Below are positions 39,058 through 48,997 of a DNA stretch of 51,333 nt, piece by piece. Source of the stretch: Bacteroidales bacterium (GTDB lineage Bacteria; Bacteroidota; Bacteroidia; Bacteroidales; UBA10428). The position numbers and the translations under genes were made by a program. The stretch spans positions 1 through 51,333 of the forward strand of contig JAFGQZ010000009.1 in NCBI GenBank assembly GCA_016935435.1. Reading direction: 5' to 3'. Under the pieces are notes generated by a model. The model was not told the origin of the DNA. It worked only from the letters and a program-made list of their open reading frames with translations, and made no database searches. Numbering within the stretch: position 1 is the stretch's first letter; each line of letters begins with the position of its first letter.

Positions 39058-41085
39058 TTAGTCCCACGAATCGTAAACCTTTGGGGTAGGCCTGCGGTGA
39101 AGCACAACTGCTGTACGGGGCGGAAGGTACAACTTAAGCCAATCCTTCCCGCTTGCGCCACCTATACGCTCAGAGATATATGTAATTGATTCGTCGATGT
39201 TGCCAAAGCCCCCAAATTTTTTTGAATCGGTATTCAATACAATAGAGTACTTGCCCGGGTGGGCTAAAATGCCATAATGTGTATAGGGTTTCAATGGACT
39301 GAAATTGAACACAAAAAGAAGGCTGCCCCGTTCGAAGGCCATGGTCTGATCGGCAACATTCGAAAGGCGGTGTGTGCACCATTTATCTTGTAAAAACCTG
39401 TAACCATTTTCCAAATTCAACATTTCGCGATCGAAATCGGCCAGCCAATGATAGCGCAAATCGAAGTTTTCTGCCAGTTTCCATTGCCGGCGGGCATATT
39501 TATACGACCATTTGTTGCCATCGCGTGGAAAGTCAATCCATTCGGGGTGTCCAAACTCGTTGCCCATAAAGTTTAGGTATCCCCCGCCGCTGGTGGCAAA
39601 TGTTGCAAGACGGATCATTTTATGCAGTGCCATGCCCCTGTCAACAACCAGGCTTTGCGACGATTTGTTCATGTGCCAGTACATTTCTTTGTCGATAAGC
39701 CTGAAAATAATGGTTTTGTCGCCTACTAATGCCTGATCGTGCGATTCGGCATAGCTTATGGTTTTCTCCCCGGCACGGCGGCTGTTCAGTTCGTGGTACA
39801 TTTGAGCCACGTCCCAGGCCTCATCGGGGCGTTCTTTAATAATTTTTATCCAATAATCGGGGGTTCCCATTGCCATTCGAAAATCGAAGCCAAGCCCCCC
39901 ATGCCTTACAGGTTCGGCAAGCCCGGGCATGCCGCTCATTTCTTCGGCAATGGTAATTGCATTAGGGTTAACCTCGTGTATAAGAAGGTTTGCCAATGCC
40001 AGGTAATTTAAGGCATCGGAATCCTGATTGCCGTCGTAATAAAACTCATAGCTGGTAAAATCGCGCGACAGTCCGTGGTCGAAATACAGCATGCTGGTAA
40101 CGCCATCGAACCGGAAGCCGTCGAACTTATATTCATCGAGCCAGAATTTGCAGTTCGACAAAAGAAAATGCAATACATGCTCCCTGCCATAATCGAAACA
40201 CAGCGAATCCCAGGCAACATGCTCCCTGCGGTGGTTACTGTGGAAATACTGGCCGGGGGTGCCATCGAACCTTGCCAGGCCTTCGTTTTCGTTTTTTACC
40301 GAGTGCGAATGTACAAGGTCCATAATTACCATCATCCCCATTCCGTGGGCTTCGTCAATTAGCCTTTTCAGGCTGTCGGGCGAGCCAAATCGCGAAGATA
40401 CTGCGAAAAAGTTCGACACGTGGTAACCAAACGACCCATAATACGGGTGTTCCTGCACAGCCATTAGCTGTACAGTGTTATAACCGGCCTTTTTAATTCG
40501 CGGCAGCACATTCTGGCGAAACTCATCGTAACTGCCAACTTTTTCTTCGTCGGTAGCCATGCCCACATGGGCCTCGTAAACAAAAGGGTGTTTAATTAAG
40601 GTACAGGGGCTGTCGTGTTGCCAAATAAATGTTTCCGGTACCCAAACCTCGGCATCGAACAATTTAGTTTTCTCATCCTGCACACAACGTCGGGCATAGG
40701 AAGGGAGCCTTTCCCCTTTGCCGCCTTTCCAATGAACCAAAAGTTTGAATTTCTGTCCCGGCAATATCTTTTCCGGCAGCAGGATTATTTCCCAATCGCC
40801 GTTACTAAGGGGTTTCATCCTAAAATCTTCGGTTTCTTTCCATCCATTGAACTCGCCAATTAAGTATATATCGGTGGCATTTGGGGCCCATTCCCTGAAT
40901 ATCCAACTATCGGTAGTTTTGTGAAGCCCGTAAAAAAGGTACCCGCTGGCGAAATCTTTAAGGCTGCCCGATGGGCCGGCCAATTTATCTTTAAGCTTAT
41001 AAACAGCCTTCCTGCGCGATTCAATAACCGGCGAATATGGCTTAAGCCAGGGGTCGTCCTGTACAATTTTTGGCAAGGTATTCAT
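39058..41085 (-). CDS. glgB: 1,4-alpha-glucan branching enzyme
   Basis: A 675-residue GH13 enzyme that forms alpha-1,6 branches in glycogen. It has an N-terminal carbohydrate-binding (CBM48) sandwich (about 45-130: WIFREWAPNATDIYLIGEFN, then GW), an (beta/alpha)8 barrel (about 165-550) and a C-terminal beta domain. Catalytic residues: nucleophile Asp327 (GFRFDGVTSM), acid/base Glu381 (TIAEEMSGMPG) and Asp450 (YAESHDQALVG). The length, N-terminus and HSHSVKNENEG segment match the eukaryote-like subfamily (GH13_8) common in Bacteroidota, not the E. coli type. No other glycogen gene lies in the window. Confidence 0.93.
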   Translation of the reverse strand: MNTLPKIVQDDPWLKPYSPVIESRRKAVYKLKDKLAGPSGSLKDFASGYLFYGLHKTTDSWIFREWAPNATDIYLIGEFNGWKETEDFRMKPLSNGDWEIILLPEKILPGQKFKLLVHWKGGKGERLPSYARRCVQDEKTKLFDAEVWVPETFIWQHDSPCTLIKHPFVYEAHVGMATDEEKVGSYDEFRQNVLPRIKKAGYNTVQLMAVQEHPYYGSFGYHVSNFFAVSSRFGSPDSLKRLIDEAHGMGMMVIMDLVHSHSVKNENEGLARFDGTPGQYFHSNHRREHVAWDSLCFDYGREHVLHFLLSNCKFWLDEYKFDGFRFDGVTSMLYFDHGLSRDFTSYEFYYDGNQDSDALNYLALANLLIHEVNPNAITIAEEMSGMPGLAEPVRHGGLGFDFRMAMGTPDYWIKIIKERPDEAWDVAQMYHELNSRRAGEKTISYAESHDQALVGDKTIIFRLIDKEMYWHMNKSSQSLVVDRGMALHKMIRLATFATSGGGYLNFMGNEFGHPEWIDFPRDGNKWSYKYARRQWKLAENFDLRYHWLADFDREMLNLENGYRFLQDKWCTHRLSNVADQTMAFERGSLLFVFNFSPLKPYTHYGILAHPGKYSIVLNTDSKKFGGFGNIDESITYISERIGGASGKDWLKLYLPPRTAVVLHRRPTPKVYDSWD

Positions 41086-41214
41086 TAATATAATTTTGAT
41101 AACATTTAAAGATATAGAAAATATCGACGGTTATCGGTGTAACACAAATACAATTTCGTCAAAAAACATCGCATAATTTAAAAGATGTTGTTCCAACGCT
41201 TAGCGAGTTTTTGT

Positions 41215-41222
41215 TAAATTTG
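41215..41222 (+). promoter_or_regulatory. -7 box of ribF-ahcY
   Basis: TAAATTTG is an exact TAnnTTTG match, 22 bp before the TTG start of ribF. A possible TTG -33 is at 41188-41190, a little far. Confidence 0.5.
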
Positions 41223-41244
41223 CCCCTTCAAAAAATATAACTGT

Positions 41245-42180
41245 TTGAAAGTTTACAGGGATTTATCAGGCGAAATTACTCCGGGAACGGCAGCTACTAT
41301 TGGTATTTTCGATGGTGTACACCTTGCGCACAAACAAATAATTACAAGGCTAAAGGAATTATCGTTGGAAAAAGGGTGCGAGTCGTTACTTGTTACCCTT
41401 TGGCCTCATCCCAGGTATGTGTTAAACAAAGATGCCGACAGCCTTAAACTGCTTACTACCCTCGATGAAAAGCTTTGTTTGCTTGAAACTGCCGGTTTAC
41501 AAAATGTACTTTTAATTCCGTTTGATGCACAGTTTGCTTCAACATCGTTCGATAAATTTATAAAACGTATTATTGTTGACAAGCTCAGGGCCAGGCACCT
41601 TGTTGTTGGGTTTAACCACCAGTTTGGACGCGACAGGCAGGGAAATTTTGATAGTTTAAAGTTGCTGGCAGAGAAAAATAATATCGAGCTTGAGCAGATG
41701 CCTAAAATTATGGTTGGCGAACAAAGGGTAAGCTCTTCTGTTATACGAAACCAAATATCGACCGGGGAAATAGTAACCGCCAATAAATTGCTTGGCTACG
41801 AATATATTCTTACCGGTAAAATTGTGCATGGCAACAAAGTTGGCCGCAAACTTGGTTTTCCAACAGCCAATATAGAAGTTGCAGAACTTTATAAACTTAT
41901 TCCCGCCGACGGCGTTTATGCTATTGAAGCAATTTTCGGCAATACCCGGCTAAAAGGAATGTTAAACATTGGCACAAGGCCAACTATTGATAACCGGGGC
42001 ATAAAAGTTATTGAGGCAAATTTTTTTAATTTTGAAGGTAATTTATACAATACGTTTATAACCATAAAATTTCATAAACGTATCCGAGAAGAAATTAAGT
42101 TCGAGTCTGCCGAAAAACTGGTTGAGCAAATACAAAACGATAAACAAACGATAATTAATTACTTTAATACTATAAAATGA
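41245..42180 (+). CDS. ribF: Bifunctional riboflavin kinase / FAD synthetase
   Basis: A 311-residue enzyme turning riboflavin into FMN and then FAD. The N-terminal nucleotidyltransferase domain (about 1-180) has [16 protein letters not shown] and [12 protein letters not shown]. The C-terminal kinase domain (about 185-311) has [12 protein letters not shown] and [10 protein letters not shown]. The best start is TTG 41245 ([20 protein letters not shown]), which gives the full family N-terminus; no ATG serves. It overlaps ahcY by 4 bp (ATGA), so translation is coupled. Confidence 0.93.
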   Translation: MKVYRDLSGEITPGTAATIGIFDGVHLAHKQIITRLKELSLEKGCESLLVTLWPHPRYVLNKDADSLKLLTTLDEKLCLLETAGLQNVLLIPFDAQFASTSFDKFIKRIIVDKLRARHLVVGFNHQFGRDRQGNFDSLKLLAEKNNIELEQMPKIMVGEQRVSSSVIRNQISTGEIVTANKLLGYEYILTGKIVHGNKVGRKLGFPTANIEVAELYKLIPADGVYAIEAIFGNTRLKGMLNIGTRPTIDNRGIKVIEANFFNFEGNLYNTFITIKFHKRIREEIKFESAEKLVEQIQNDKQTIINYFNTIK

Positions 42181-43598
42181 AAAACGGTACAGTCACTGAA
42201 ATCCTTCCATACAAAGTTGCCGACATGAGTCTGGCAGATTTTGGAAGAAAAGAAATTGAAATTGCAGAAAAAGAAATGCCAGGTTTAATGGCAATCCGCA
42301 AGAAATACTCAACAGAAAAACCACTGAAAGGCGCCCGAATAACCGGATCGTTGCACATGACCGTACAAACGGCCGTACTTATTGAAACACTGGCAGAGCT
42401 TGGCGCCGACGTACGTTGGGCAAGTTGCAACATTTTCTCTACGCAGGATCATGCAGCAGCAGCAATTGCAGCTGCCGGTATCCCTGTTTTTGCCTGGAAA
42501 GGCGAAACACTTGAAGAATATTGGTGGTGCACCGAAATGGCTTTAACTTTTCCGGGCGATAAGGGCCCAAACCTTATTGTTGACGATGGCGGCGATGCCA
42601 CATTACTTGTTCATTTAGGTTACAAAGCCGAAAACGATGCTAAAGTGCTCGACAAAAAACCTTCAAACACCGAAGAAGGTGTTATATTGAACCTGCTTAA
42701 AAAGGTGCTTGCCGAAAATCCGCAAAAATGGCACAACATGGTGAAAGAATGGAAGGGCGTTTCGGAAGAAACTACCACCGGGGTTCACCGTCTTTACCAG
42801 ATGCTTGAAAAAGGCGAGCTGCTTGTTCCGGCCATTAACGTAAACGACTCGGTAACCAAATCGAAATTCGATAATCTCTATGGTTGTCGCGAATCGCTTG
42901 CCGATGGCATAAAAAGGGCCACCGATGTAATGATTGCCGGTAAGGTTGTTGTTGTGCTCGGCTATGGCGATGTTGGAAAAGGCTGTGCCAAATCGATGCG
43001 TTCGTACGGTGCCCGGGTAATTGTAACCGAAATCGACCCCATTTGCGCCCTGCAGGCTGCAATGGAAGGTTTTGAGGTATCTACCATTGAAGACAGCCTG
43101 AAAGAAGGCAATATTTATGTTACCACAACTGGCAACAAAGACGTGATTACCATTGAGCACATGGCAAAAATGAAAGATCAGGCTATTGTATGCAACATTG
43201 GGCACTTCGATAACGAAATACAGGTTGATAAGCTTAATGAATACAAAGGCATTAAGAAAGTAAATATTAAGCCCCAAGTCGATAAGTACGTCTTCCCCGA
43301 AGGCCACTCCATTTTCCTGCTTGCAGAAGGCCGACTGGTTAACCTGGGCTGTGCAACAGGCCACCCTTCGTTTGTAATGAGCAATTCGTTCTCAAACCAA
43401 ACCCTGGCCCAGCTCGATTTATGGAAAAACAACTACAAAATTGATGTGTACCGCTTATCGAAGAAACTCGATGAAGAGGTTGCCCGTCTGCACCTCGAAC
43501 AATTAGGGGTAAAACTTACAAAAATGACCCGGGAACAGGCCGATTACATTGGCGTGCCGCTTGAAGGGCCTTACAAACCCGAACATTACCGTTATTAA
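42177..43598 (+). CDS. ahcY: S-adenosylhomocysteine hydrolase
   Basis: A 473-residue NAD-dependent enzyme splitting S-adenosylhomocysteine to adenosine and homocysteine, relieving product inhibition of methyltransferases. Recognisable segments: [53 protein letters not shown], the NAD-binding [20 protein letters not shown], and the C-terminal YKPEHYRY, the typical PxHYRY end that closes over NAD. The length matches the long bacterial form. Start ATG 42177 overlaps the ribF stop. The operon ends at a strong terminator. Confidence 0.96.
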   Translation: MKNGTVTEILPYKVADMSLADFGRKEIEIAEKEMPGLMAIRKKYSTEKPLKGARITGSLHMTVQTAVLIETLAELGADVRWASCNIFSTQDHAAAAIAAAGIPVFAWKGETLEEYWWCTEMALTFPGDKGPNLIVDDGGDATLLVHLGYKAENDAKVLDKKPSNTEEGVILNLLKKVLAENPQKWHNMVKEWKGVSEETTTGVHRLYQMLEKGELLVPAINVNDSVTKSKFDNLYGCRESLADGIKRATDVMIAGKVVVVLGYGDVGKGCAKSMRSYGARVIVTEIDPICALQAAMEGFEVSTIEDSLKEGNIYVTTTGNKDVITIEHMAKMKDQAIVCNIGHFDNEIQVDKLNEYKGIKKVNIKPQVDKYVFPEGHSIFLLAEGRLVNLGCATGHPSFVMSNSFSNQTLAQLDLWKNNYKIDVYRLSKKLDEEVARLHLEQLGVKLTKMTREQADYIGVPLEGPYKPEHYRY

Positions 43599-43620
43599 GA
43601 AATGGTTTACATATTTTAAA

Positions 43621-43656
43621 AAAAAGGCCTGCCCCGAAAAAGGGCAGGCTTTTTTT
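43621..43656. terminator. Bidirectional terminator after ahcY and the GH88 gene
   Basis: GCCTGCCC (43627-43634) and GGGCAGGC (43642-43649) form a perfect 8-bp stem, flanked by A-run and T-run, so it serves both convergent genes. Confidence 0.9.
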
Positions 43657-43695
43657 ATCGATGGTAATTTGTTATTTTGGCCAGTGCCTAAAGGT

Positions 43696-44877
43696 TTATT
43701 TAAGCGTTTTTTTCAGCCTTAATAATGCTTCGATATAATAATAATCGGCATAGCTTAAAGGAACATCAACCTCGCTGTTTGCTGGCAAATGGCCAACCGA
43801 GTGTTTCAACAGAAAATTATTGTTTTCGCCAGTTTTTGCCCGGTAAACATCGCTGCTGAGGCTTTTTAGTATTTCGGTAGCATGTGCCAGGTAAAGTTTT
43901 CTTTGGTTCCCATCTGTAAAGCTGGCAAGTTCAATAAGTGCCGAAGCCATTATCGCGGCAGCAGAAGCATCGCGTTTGGCGCCAGGAATATCAGGGGCGT
44001 TAAAGTCCCAGTAAGGTATTTTGTCGGCTGGCAGGTTAGGGTGGTTAATTAATAAACCGGCAATTTTATTTGCTATAGCAAGGTAGCTCGGGTCGGTTGT
44101 TTCGCGGTAGCATACTACATATCCATATAGCCCCCATGCCTGGCCACGGGCCCATGCCGATGAATCGGCAAAGCCCTGCACTGTTTTTTTATAAAGTACT
44201 TCGCCTGTTTGCGGCTTGTACGAAACGAGGTGGTACGAACTACCGTCGGGCCTGAAATGGTTGGCGAGCGTTGTATTGGCATGCTCAACAGCTGTATAAT
44301 AATAAATAGAGTCGCCGGTTTGGTGAGTTGCCCAAAACAACAATTCGAGGTTCATCATATTGTCGATAATAACTTTAAATTGAGCCGTATCGCCAATATC
44401 ATCCCACGAACGGATACTGCGCACTGTGCTGTCGTACCTCTGTAAAAGCGATTTTGCCGAATTCACTATAATGGGAACATAGCTGTTTTCGGAAGTAATA
44501 CGGTATGCGTTTCCGTAACTGCACAACATTTTAAACCCAATATCATGGTCGTAGGTACTGTATTGCTCCTTTTCAAGGGCTTTCAGCTTTTTTTGGGCAG
44601 CAGAAAGAATAGCGGTGTCGCCCGAAAATTCATATAAATACCAAAGGCTGCCCGGGTAAAAACCACTGGTCCACCACCAGCTTTTATTGGTCATAAGCGA
44701 ACCATCGGGCTTGGTGGAGCGGGGAAACAGACTGTCGGCCACAGTTAAATCCATAGCTTTGTATTGTTCAACAGCCAACTCCAGGTTTTTTTCGATTAAA
44801 GCCACGGTTTCGTTATTGCCCTTTGAACAAGATAGGGCAAAAAATACTGAAAAAAATAAAAATACTTTTGTTTGCAT
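43696..44877 (-). CDS. GH88 unsaturated glucuronyl hydrolase, lipoprotein
   Basis: A 393-residue enzyme of the six-hairpin (alpha/alpha) family 88. It removes unsaturated uronic acid from oligosaccharides made by polysaccharide lyases. The leader ends in FFALSC, a lipobox, so it is a lipoprotein. Key residues: Asp112 in YDHDIGFKMLCS and Asp172 in VIIDNMMNLELL fit the two catalytic Asp of GH88; aromatic-rich SWWWTSGFYPGSLWYLYEF and ARGQAWGLYGYV follow the family. The target could be glycosaminoglycan, xanthan-like or ulvan-type polysaccharide. There is no lyase or SusCD pair nearby, so it is an orphan. Confidence 0.92.
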   Translation of the reverse strand: MQTKVFLFFSVFFALSCSKGNNETVALIEKNLELAVEQYKAMDLTVADSLFPRSTKPDGSLMTNKSWWWTSGFYPGSLWYLYEFSGDTAILSAAQKKLKALEKEQYSTYDHDIGFKMLCSYGNAYRITSENSYVPIIVNSAKSLLQRYDSTVRSIRSWDDIGDTAQFKVIIDNMMNLELLFWATHQTGDSIYYYTAVEHANTTLANHFRPDGSSYHLVSYKPQTGEVLYKKTVQGFADSSAWARGQAWGLYGYVVCYRETTDPSYLAIANKIAGLLINHPNLPADKIPYWDFNAPDIPGAKRDASAAAIMASALIELASFTDGNQRKLYLAHATEILKSLSSDVYRAKTGENNNFLLKHSVGHLPANSEVDVPLSYADYYYIEALLRLKKTLK

Positions 44878-44988
44878 AGTTTTTTGTTTAGAACAACCAA
44901 ATATAAATATTTACAGCTTTTGTTCCTAAGAAAGCCCTATTGCAAACCAAAGATATTGGAAGGCATTGCAGCACCCCGGGTAAACTAG

Positions 44989-45306
44989 CTAAAAGAAATA
45001 CTGAGTGTCGTAATGATATTCTAAGATAGTTTCTTCCAGTTTGTTTAGCCTTACCGACACTTGTTTGCCGGTATCAATTACGAAGCATTGTAATTCTTCG
45101 TTCCAGTAAAACTTATTGAGGTTTAACACAACATTATCGGGCAAATTATGAAAGCAATGCCTGCAACCATATTTTGCCTGTATTATTTTTAACTTTTTAC
45201 TTTCCAGGTCGTCTAACCCATAAAATTCGTCAACCGATACCGAACTTTGAAGAACTGTATGGAACCGTTCTTTCGGATAAACAAGCCTGGCATTGCGCCG
45301 GATCAT
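44989..45306 (-). CDS. Uncharacterised protein with a CxxC motif
   Basis: A 105-residue protein with no family I recognise. It is charged, without signal peptide or membrane segment, and has one CxxC-type pair in AKYGCRHCFHNLPDN, possibly a metal site. The start MIRRNARLVYPKERFHTVLQ seems reasonable, but its conservation is not known. It lies alone between the GH88 gene and a 363-bp gap. Confidence that it is real is moderate. Confidence 0.5.
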   Translation of the reverse strand: MIRRNARLVYPKERFHTVLQSSVSVDEFYGLDDLESKKLKIIQAKYGCRHCFHNLPDNVVLNLNKFYWNEELQCFVIDTGKQVSVRLNKLEETILEYHYDTQYFF

Positions 45307-45669
45307 AATCAGAAGGTTTTTAATTTACCTGTATTTTAGTGATATCAGCTATAAAAGCCTTGAAGGGATAAAGAAGAAAACACGGAAGGTTTCCTATGTC
45401 CTAAATATCCTTATAATTTGCCAACACCCCTGAAATTTGCTTTTACAGGGAGCAGGCAAACAGGAAACCCTAAGGGTTAGCACAAGAGATATTGATTATA
45501 AAATTACAACAATAAAAGCTGGTTTTCAACTATTTAAAGTTAATTCTTGTGCGTAAACTGAATATGCAAATAAAATGTAAAAGAAAAATATTGGATAACT
45601 GCGGCTGCCTGGTGCCGTCTGCTATTTTTATTGCAGCAACAAAATATTTAACGGAAAACTAAATACTTC
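45307..45669. other. 363-bp gap, no gene supported
   Basis: No frame with recognisable features. There is an 8-bp inverted repeat, GCACAAGA (45480-45487) and TCTTGTGC (45545-45552), separated by 57 bp, of unclear meaning. Otherwise AT-rich and featureless. Confidence 0.5.
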
Positions 45670-46407
45670 CTAAACCCCTCTTTTGTGAGGTGGCCATATA
45701 TATTTATGGATTTGCAGGCTTAAACGTACCCATAAACTATTTTCGCAGGAATAATTAGCTTTTTCTTTCAGAAAATTGACTATTTCAACCGGCTTTATTG
45801 CCCCAAAAACAGGCGAAAAGTTAATTGCTATTTTTTTTTCAGACAAATGAAATTTGTATGCTTCAATAACATCAAAACTAAAGTTAAGATCGGTTTGATC
45901 CTGAACCACAAACTTAAGCTCATCGCCTTGCCGCAACAAAGCAATATTTTTAAGGTTGTTCTTATAAACCATTTTCGAAGCCGGGCATTTTACATCCATG
46001 CAGTATTGAATGTTCGGTTCAGCCCCAGCAAAAGCGTTAAATTCTTCGAGAGTATATAAGGGGCTTGCACCACTGGTTTCTATTCTCACCTTCACCCCGT
46101 TTGCAGCCAAATATAGTGGTAAAGCCCTTTTGGGTTTATCTTCTTCAAGGGGTTCGCCACCGGTGCAAATAACTTCGTTAATGCCAAAAGACTTAACCTG
46201 ATGCAATATCTCCCCGGGCAATAAAAGCACTGTTCCCGGTGCCTTTTCTTCCAGGCTATATTTGGTATCGCACCAGGTACACCTTAAATTGCATCCTGCA
46301 AGCCTTACAAACACAACAACATTGCCCGAGGAAATACCTTCGCCGGAAATGCTCTGGAATATTTCGGTAACAGGCAGGGGTGTATTTTCAAAATTGTGCG
46401 GTAGCAT
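45670..46407 (-). CDS. queE: 7-carboxy-7-deazaguanine synthase
   Basis: A 245-residue radical SAM enzyme that contracts the ring of 6-carboxytetrahydropterin to 7-carboxy-7-deazaguanine in queuosine synthesis. ATG 46407 (MLPHNFENTPLPVTEIFQSI, then SGEG) lies 2 bp after the queD stop; a further 15 codons upstream would overlap queD. The cluster motif is C39, C43, C46 in LAGCNLRCTWCDTKYS. The ICTGGEPL motif for SAM follows. queD is immediately upstream, forming a two-gene operon. Confidence 0.93.
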   Translation of the reverse strand: MLPHNFENTPLPVTEIFQSISGEGISSGNVVVFVRLAGCNLRCTWCDTKYSLEEKAPGTVLLLPGEILHQVKSFGINEVICTGGEPLEEDKPKRALPLYLAANGVKVRIETSGASPLYTLEEFNAFAGAEPNIQYCMDVKCPASKMVYKNNLKNIALLRQGDELKFVVQDQTDLNFSFDVIEAYKFHLSEKKIAINFSPVFGAIKPVEIVNFLKEKANYSCENSLWVRLSLQIHKYIWPPHKRGV

Positions 46408-46409
46408 TA

Positions 46410-46874
46410 TTATCGGTTCAGTACACGTGCATAGCTTGTCGGCGATTCCCACAATACCAGTTCAACAACCTCAACTTTAAATGCCGCCAAATCGTTATTG
46501 ATCTTATCGAGATAATCAAGAGCCAGGTTCTCTGCTGTTGGCCTATAGTTAATATCAACTACCTTTCTCCCGTGTTTCTTCAGTAACGAAGCTATTTCAT
46601 GTTCAAGTTCGTCGGTTGAATTAACCCAGTACAGAAAGGCATGGTCGAGGGCCTCAACTGTATTAGTGTTGATTATTGTTTTCAGCTCTTCAAATTCAAG
46701 TACCATGCCATCGTCGGTTTGTCCAGGCTTGTTAAGCACACCGCCGCCTTTCCGGGCAATCTCTATTTGCATTTTATAGGTATGGCCATGAATGTTCTTG
46801 CATTTTCCGATATGGTTTGCAAGCATGTGGGCCATGCTCCAGGTAAATTCTTTAACAATCGATACAGATGTCAT
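46410..46874 (-). CDS. queD: 6-carboxytetrahydropterin synthase
   Basis: A 154-residue enzyme of the 6-pyruvoyl-tetrahydropterin synthase fold, making 6-carboxytetrahydropterin from dihydroneopterin triphosphate for queuosine. Zinc ligands are H16 (SMAHML), H29 and H31 (NIHGHTY), with catalytic Cys25 (GKCKN) and the acidic segment DGMVLEFEELK...LDHAFL. The length is normal, and queE follows 2 bp later. On the minus strand a -7 box TAATTTTG lies at 46905-46912. Confidence 0.93.
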   Translation of the reverse strand: MTSVSIVKEFTWSMAHMLANHIGKCKNIHGHTYKMQIEIARKGGGVLNKPGQTDDGMVLEFEELKTIINTNTVEALDHAFLYWVNSTDELEHEIASLLKKHGRKVVDINYRPTAENLALDYLDKINNDLAAFKVEVVELVLWESPTSYARVLNR

Positions 46875-46904
46875 TTAAACATTTGGGTTAATAATATTAA
46901 GTGC

Positions 46905-46912
46905 CAAAATTA
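46905..46912 (-). promoter_or_regulatory. -7 box of queD-queE
   Basis: On the minus strand TAATTTTG is an exact TAnnTTTG match, 30 bp before the queD ATG at 46874. No clear -33 element is seen. Confidence 0.5.
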
Positions 46913-47150
46913 AACCTAATAGAAATAAAAACAGCTTCCTTACTGTAAAATATTTTTTTTGTATTAGTCGTGTATATAATTTTTTGAAAAAAAAACTGCG
47001 ATAATATTCTCCTAATAGAATTATTGCTTAATTTGGCATCACTGTTCCGACTTATCTGTTTCTTTATATCTCTGTTGATGTTGCATAAACCACTTCGGAA
47101 TTTGGCAAAACAAAAACAAACCAATATTAATTTTTTATCTTTTAAAGAAA

Positions 47151-47708
47151 ATGGAAATCAAAGGAGTTTCGGTAAAATCGGTCAAAGAGTTTATCGAAAA
47201 AAATTTCCCGGGGCGTTTTAATGATTGGGCAAAAACGCTTCCAGAGCCATCAAAAAAAATATTCACCGATTTTATTAAAGTTAACGAATGGTACCCTTTA
47301 TCGGCCGGCCTTACAAAACCACTCAGGCATGTAGGCGATGTTTTCTTTAACGGCGACTGGAAAAATGCAGTATGGAAAATGGGGCGTTTCAGCGCCGATG
47401 AAGCCCTTAGCGGTATTTACCGTATATACGTGAAATTTGGTTCGCCCCGTCATATAATTGACAGGGCCGGGCGTGTAATGGCTGCGTATTTCAGCAATGC
47501 CGAAATTAAGGTAACCTCAGAAATGAAAAACCAGCTTGCAATGCAAATTCTTCGCTTCGACGAACCCGATGAGGCAATTGAATATAATATTGCCGGTTGG
47601 ATTGAAGGGGCCCTGGAAATTTCGGGCTGTAAAAACACACAGGTCAATATCAGAAAATCGCTTGCCCGAAAAGATGCCATGACCGAGTATTACGTTACCT
47701 GGGAATAA
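47151..47708 (+). CDS. Uncharacterised protein, weak DUF2378/HNOB-like resemblance
   Basis: A 185-residue cytoplasmic protein with no signal peptide or membrane segment. The start MEIKGVSVKSVKEFIEKNFP is supported by AT-rich upstream DNA. The pattern of helices (FNDWAKTLPEPSKKIF, EWYPLSAGLTKPLRHVGDVF), the KMGRFSADEALSGIYRIYVK segment, and the closing strand layout IEGALEISGCKNTQVNIR...YYVTWE loosely recall DUF2378 and heme-NO-binding/V4R-type proteins. I cannot confirm a heme or ligand site. It is transcribed alone, convergent with hflX. Confidence 0.6.
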   Translation: MEIKGVSVKSVKEFIEKNFPGRFNDWAKTLPEPSKKIFTDFIKVNEWYPLSAGLTKPLRHVGDVFFNGDWKNAVWKMGRFSADEALSGIYRIYVKFGSPRHIIDRAGRVMAAYFSNAEIKVTSEMKNQLAMQILRFDEPDEAIEYNIAGWIEGALEISGCKNTQVNIRKSLARKDAMTEYYVTWE

Positions 47709-47759
47709 ACCCTGCCGCTTTTTTAATGTTTAGTTAGCCGGTACATTCTGCAAACTATA

Positions 47760-48968
47760 TTAAACCGGTTGTTGTTCGTCATAGAGGGATTTGTCGTATG
47801 GATAGCGGGTGATATGCACATCGCGCACTTTATCGTAAAGCAGTTTTCTGAAAGGTTCGATATTTTGTTTCTGTTTTGCTGAAATAAAAATGCATGGCGT
47901 GCCTGTTTTAGCCATCCAACTGTTTTTAAGTTCGTCTATTGTCCAGTTTTCGCGTGTGCGGGGTGTTAAATCGTCTTCGTCTTTCTTAATGTATGTGTAT
48001 GCATCAATTTTATTGAATACCAGGTATATTGGCTTATCAGCAGCTTTTATCTCCTGCAGGGTTTCGTTTACAACATTTACCTGTTCTTCGAAATTCGGGT
48101 GTGATATATCTACCACGTGCAGCAAAATATCGGCCTCGCGCACTTCGTCGAGTGTAGATTTAAACGACTCCACAAGGCTGTGCGGCAACTTTCTGATAAA
48201 ACCCACTGTATCGGACAAAAGAAAAGGAAGGTTACCGATAACCACCTTTCGCACAGTGGTATCGAGGGTGGCAAATAATTTGTTTTCGGCAAAAACCTCC
48301 GATTTGCTTATAAGGTTCATTATCGTTGATTTGCCCACATTGGTATAGCCTACCAGCGAAACCCTCACCATTTGCCCACGATTTTTTCGTTGCGTGGCCA
48401 TCTGTAAATCGATTTTCTTTAATTGTTCTTTCAACCTGGCAATTTTATCGCGGATAATGCGCCTGTCGGTTTCAATTTCGGTTTCGCCCGGCCCGCGGAG
48501 CCCAATGCCTCCACGTTGGCGTTCGAGGTGGGTCCACATGCGGGTAAGCCGTGGCAACAGGTACTGGTATTGGGCAAGCTCAACTTGTGTTTTTGCATGG
48601 GCTGTTTGTGCCCTGCCGGCAAAAATATCGAGTATAAGGTTTGTGCGATCCAGTATGCGGCAGCCAAGCTCTTTCTCGAGGTTTCGCAACTGGCTGGGAC
48701 TAAGTTCATCGTCGAAAATAACCAACTGTACCTCGTGGATAATAATATATTGCTTGATTTCTTCGAGTTTACCGCTCCCAACAAACGTTTTCGGATGGGG
48801 CTTATCGATACGCTGGGTAAATCTTTTAACCGGCTCTGCTCCTGCTGTTTCGGTTAAAAAGGCCAGCTCATCCAAATATTCGTTAACAATGTTCTCGTCC
48901 TGTGCATTGGTAATTATACCAACCAGAACTGCTATATCTGTTTCTTTAGCTGTTGAAATCTGTCCCAT
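47760..48968 (-). CDS. hflX: Ribosome-associated GTPase HflX
   Basis: A 402-residue GTPase that splits or rescues stalled ribosomes. The N-terminal HflX domain (about 30-190) includes DDELSPSQLRNLEKELGCRI and RGPGETEIETDRRIIRDKI. The G domain (about 200-370) has G1 GYTNVGKST, G3 DTVGFI and G4 NKID. The length is typical. It is the last of a minus-strand series, with a promoter box embedded in the terminator of the gene upstream (see 48969-49004). Confidence 0.94.
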   Translation of the reverse strand: MGQISTAKETDIAVLVGIITNAQDENIVNEYLDELAFLTETAGAEPVKRFTQRIDKPHPKTFVGSGKLEEIKQYIIIHEVQLVIFDDELSPSQLRNLEKELGCRILDRTNLILDIFAGRAQTAHAKTQVELAQYQYLLPRLTRMWTHLERQRGGIGLRGPGETEIETDRRIIRDKIARLKEQLKKIDLQMATQRKNRGQMVRVSLVGYTNVGKSTIMNLISKSEVFAENKLFATLDTTVRKVVIGNLPFLLSDTVGFIRKLPHSLVESFKSTLDEVREADILLHVVDISHPNFEEQVNVVNETLQEIKAADKPIYLVFNKIDAYTYIKKDEDDLTPRTRENWTIDELKNSWMAKTGTPCIFISAKQKQNIEPFRKLLYDKVRDVHITRYPYDKSLYDEQQPV

Positions 48969-48997
48969 AAAAAAAGCCGGTGTACTTTAACGCCGGC
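48969..48997 (-). terminator. Terminator-like hairpin abutting hflX
   Basis: GCCGG (48976-48980) and CCGGC (48993-48997) pair, extended by a T·G wobble and a G-C pair. On the minus strand the hairpin is followed by seven Ts and then directly by the hflX ATG. It fits as the terminator of the lipoprotein gene upstream (stop 49036). Confidence 0.65.

Noticed and set aside
42663-43364. 233-codon frame antisense to ahcY
   Set aside because: Long but entirely inside a conserved gene; composition reflects the ahcY codons on the other strand.
48394-48990. 198-codon frame antisense to hflX
   Set aside because: Fully overlaps hflX, whose G-domain motifs are clear; no independent feature.
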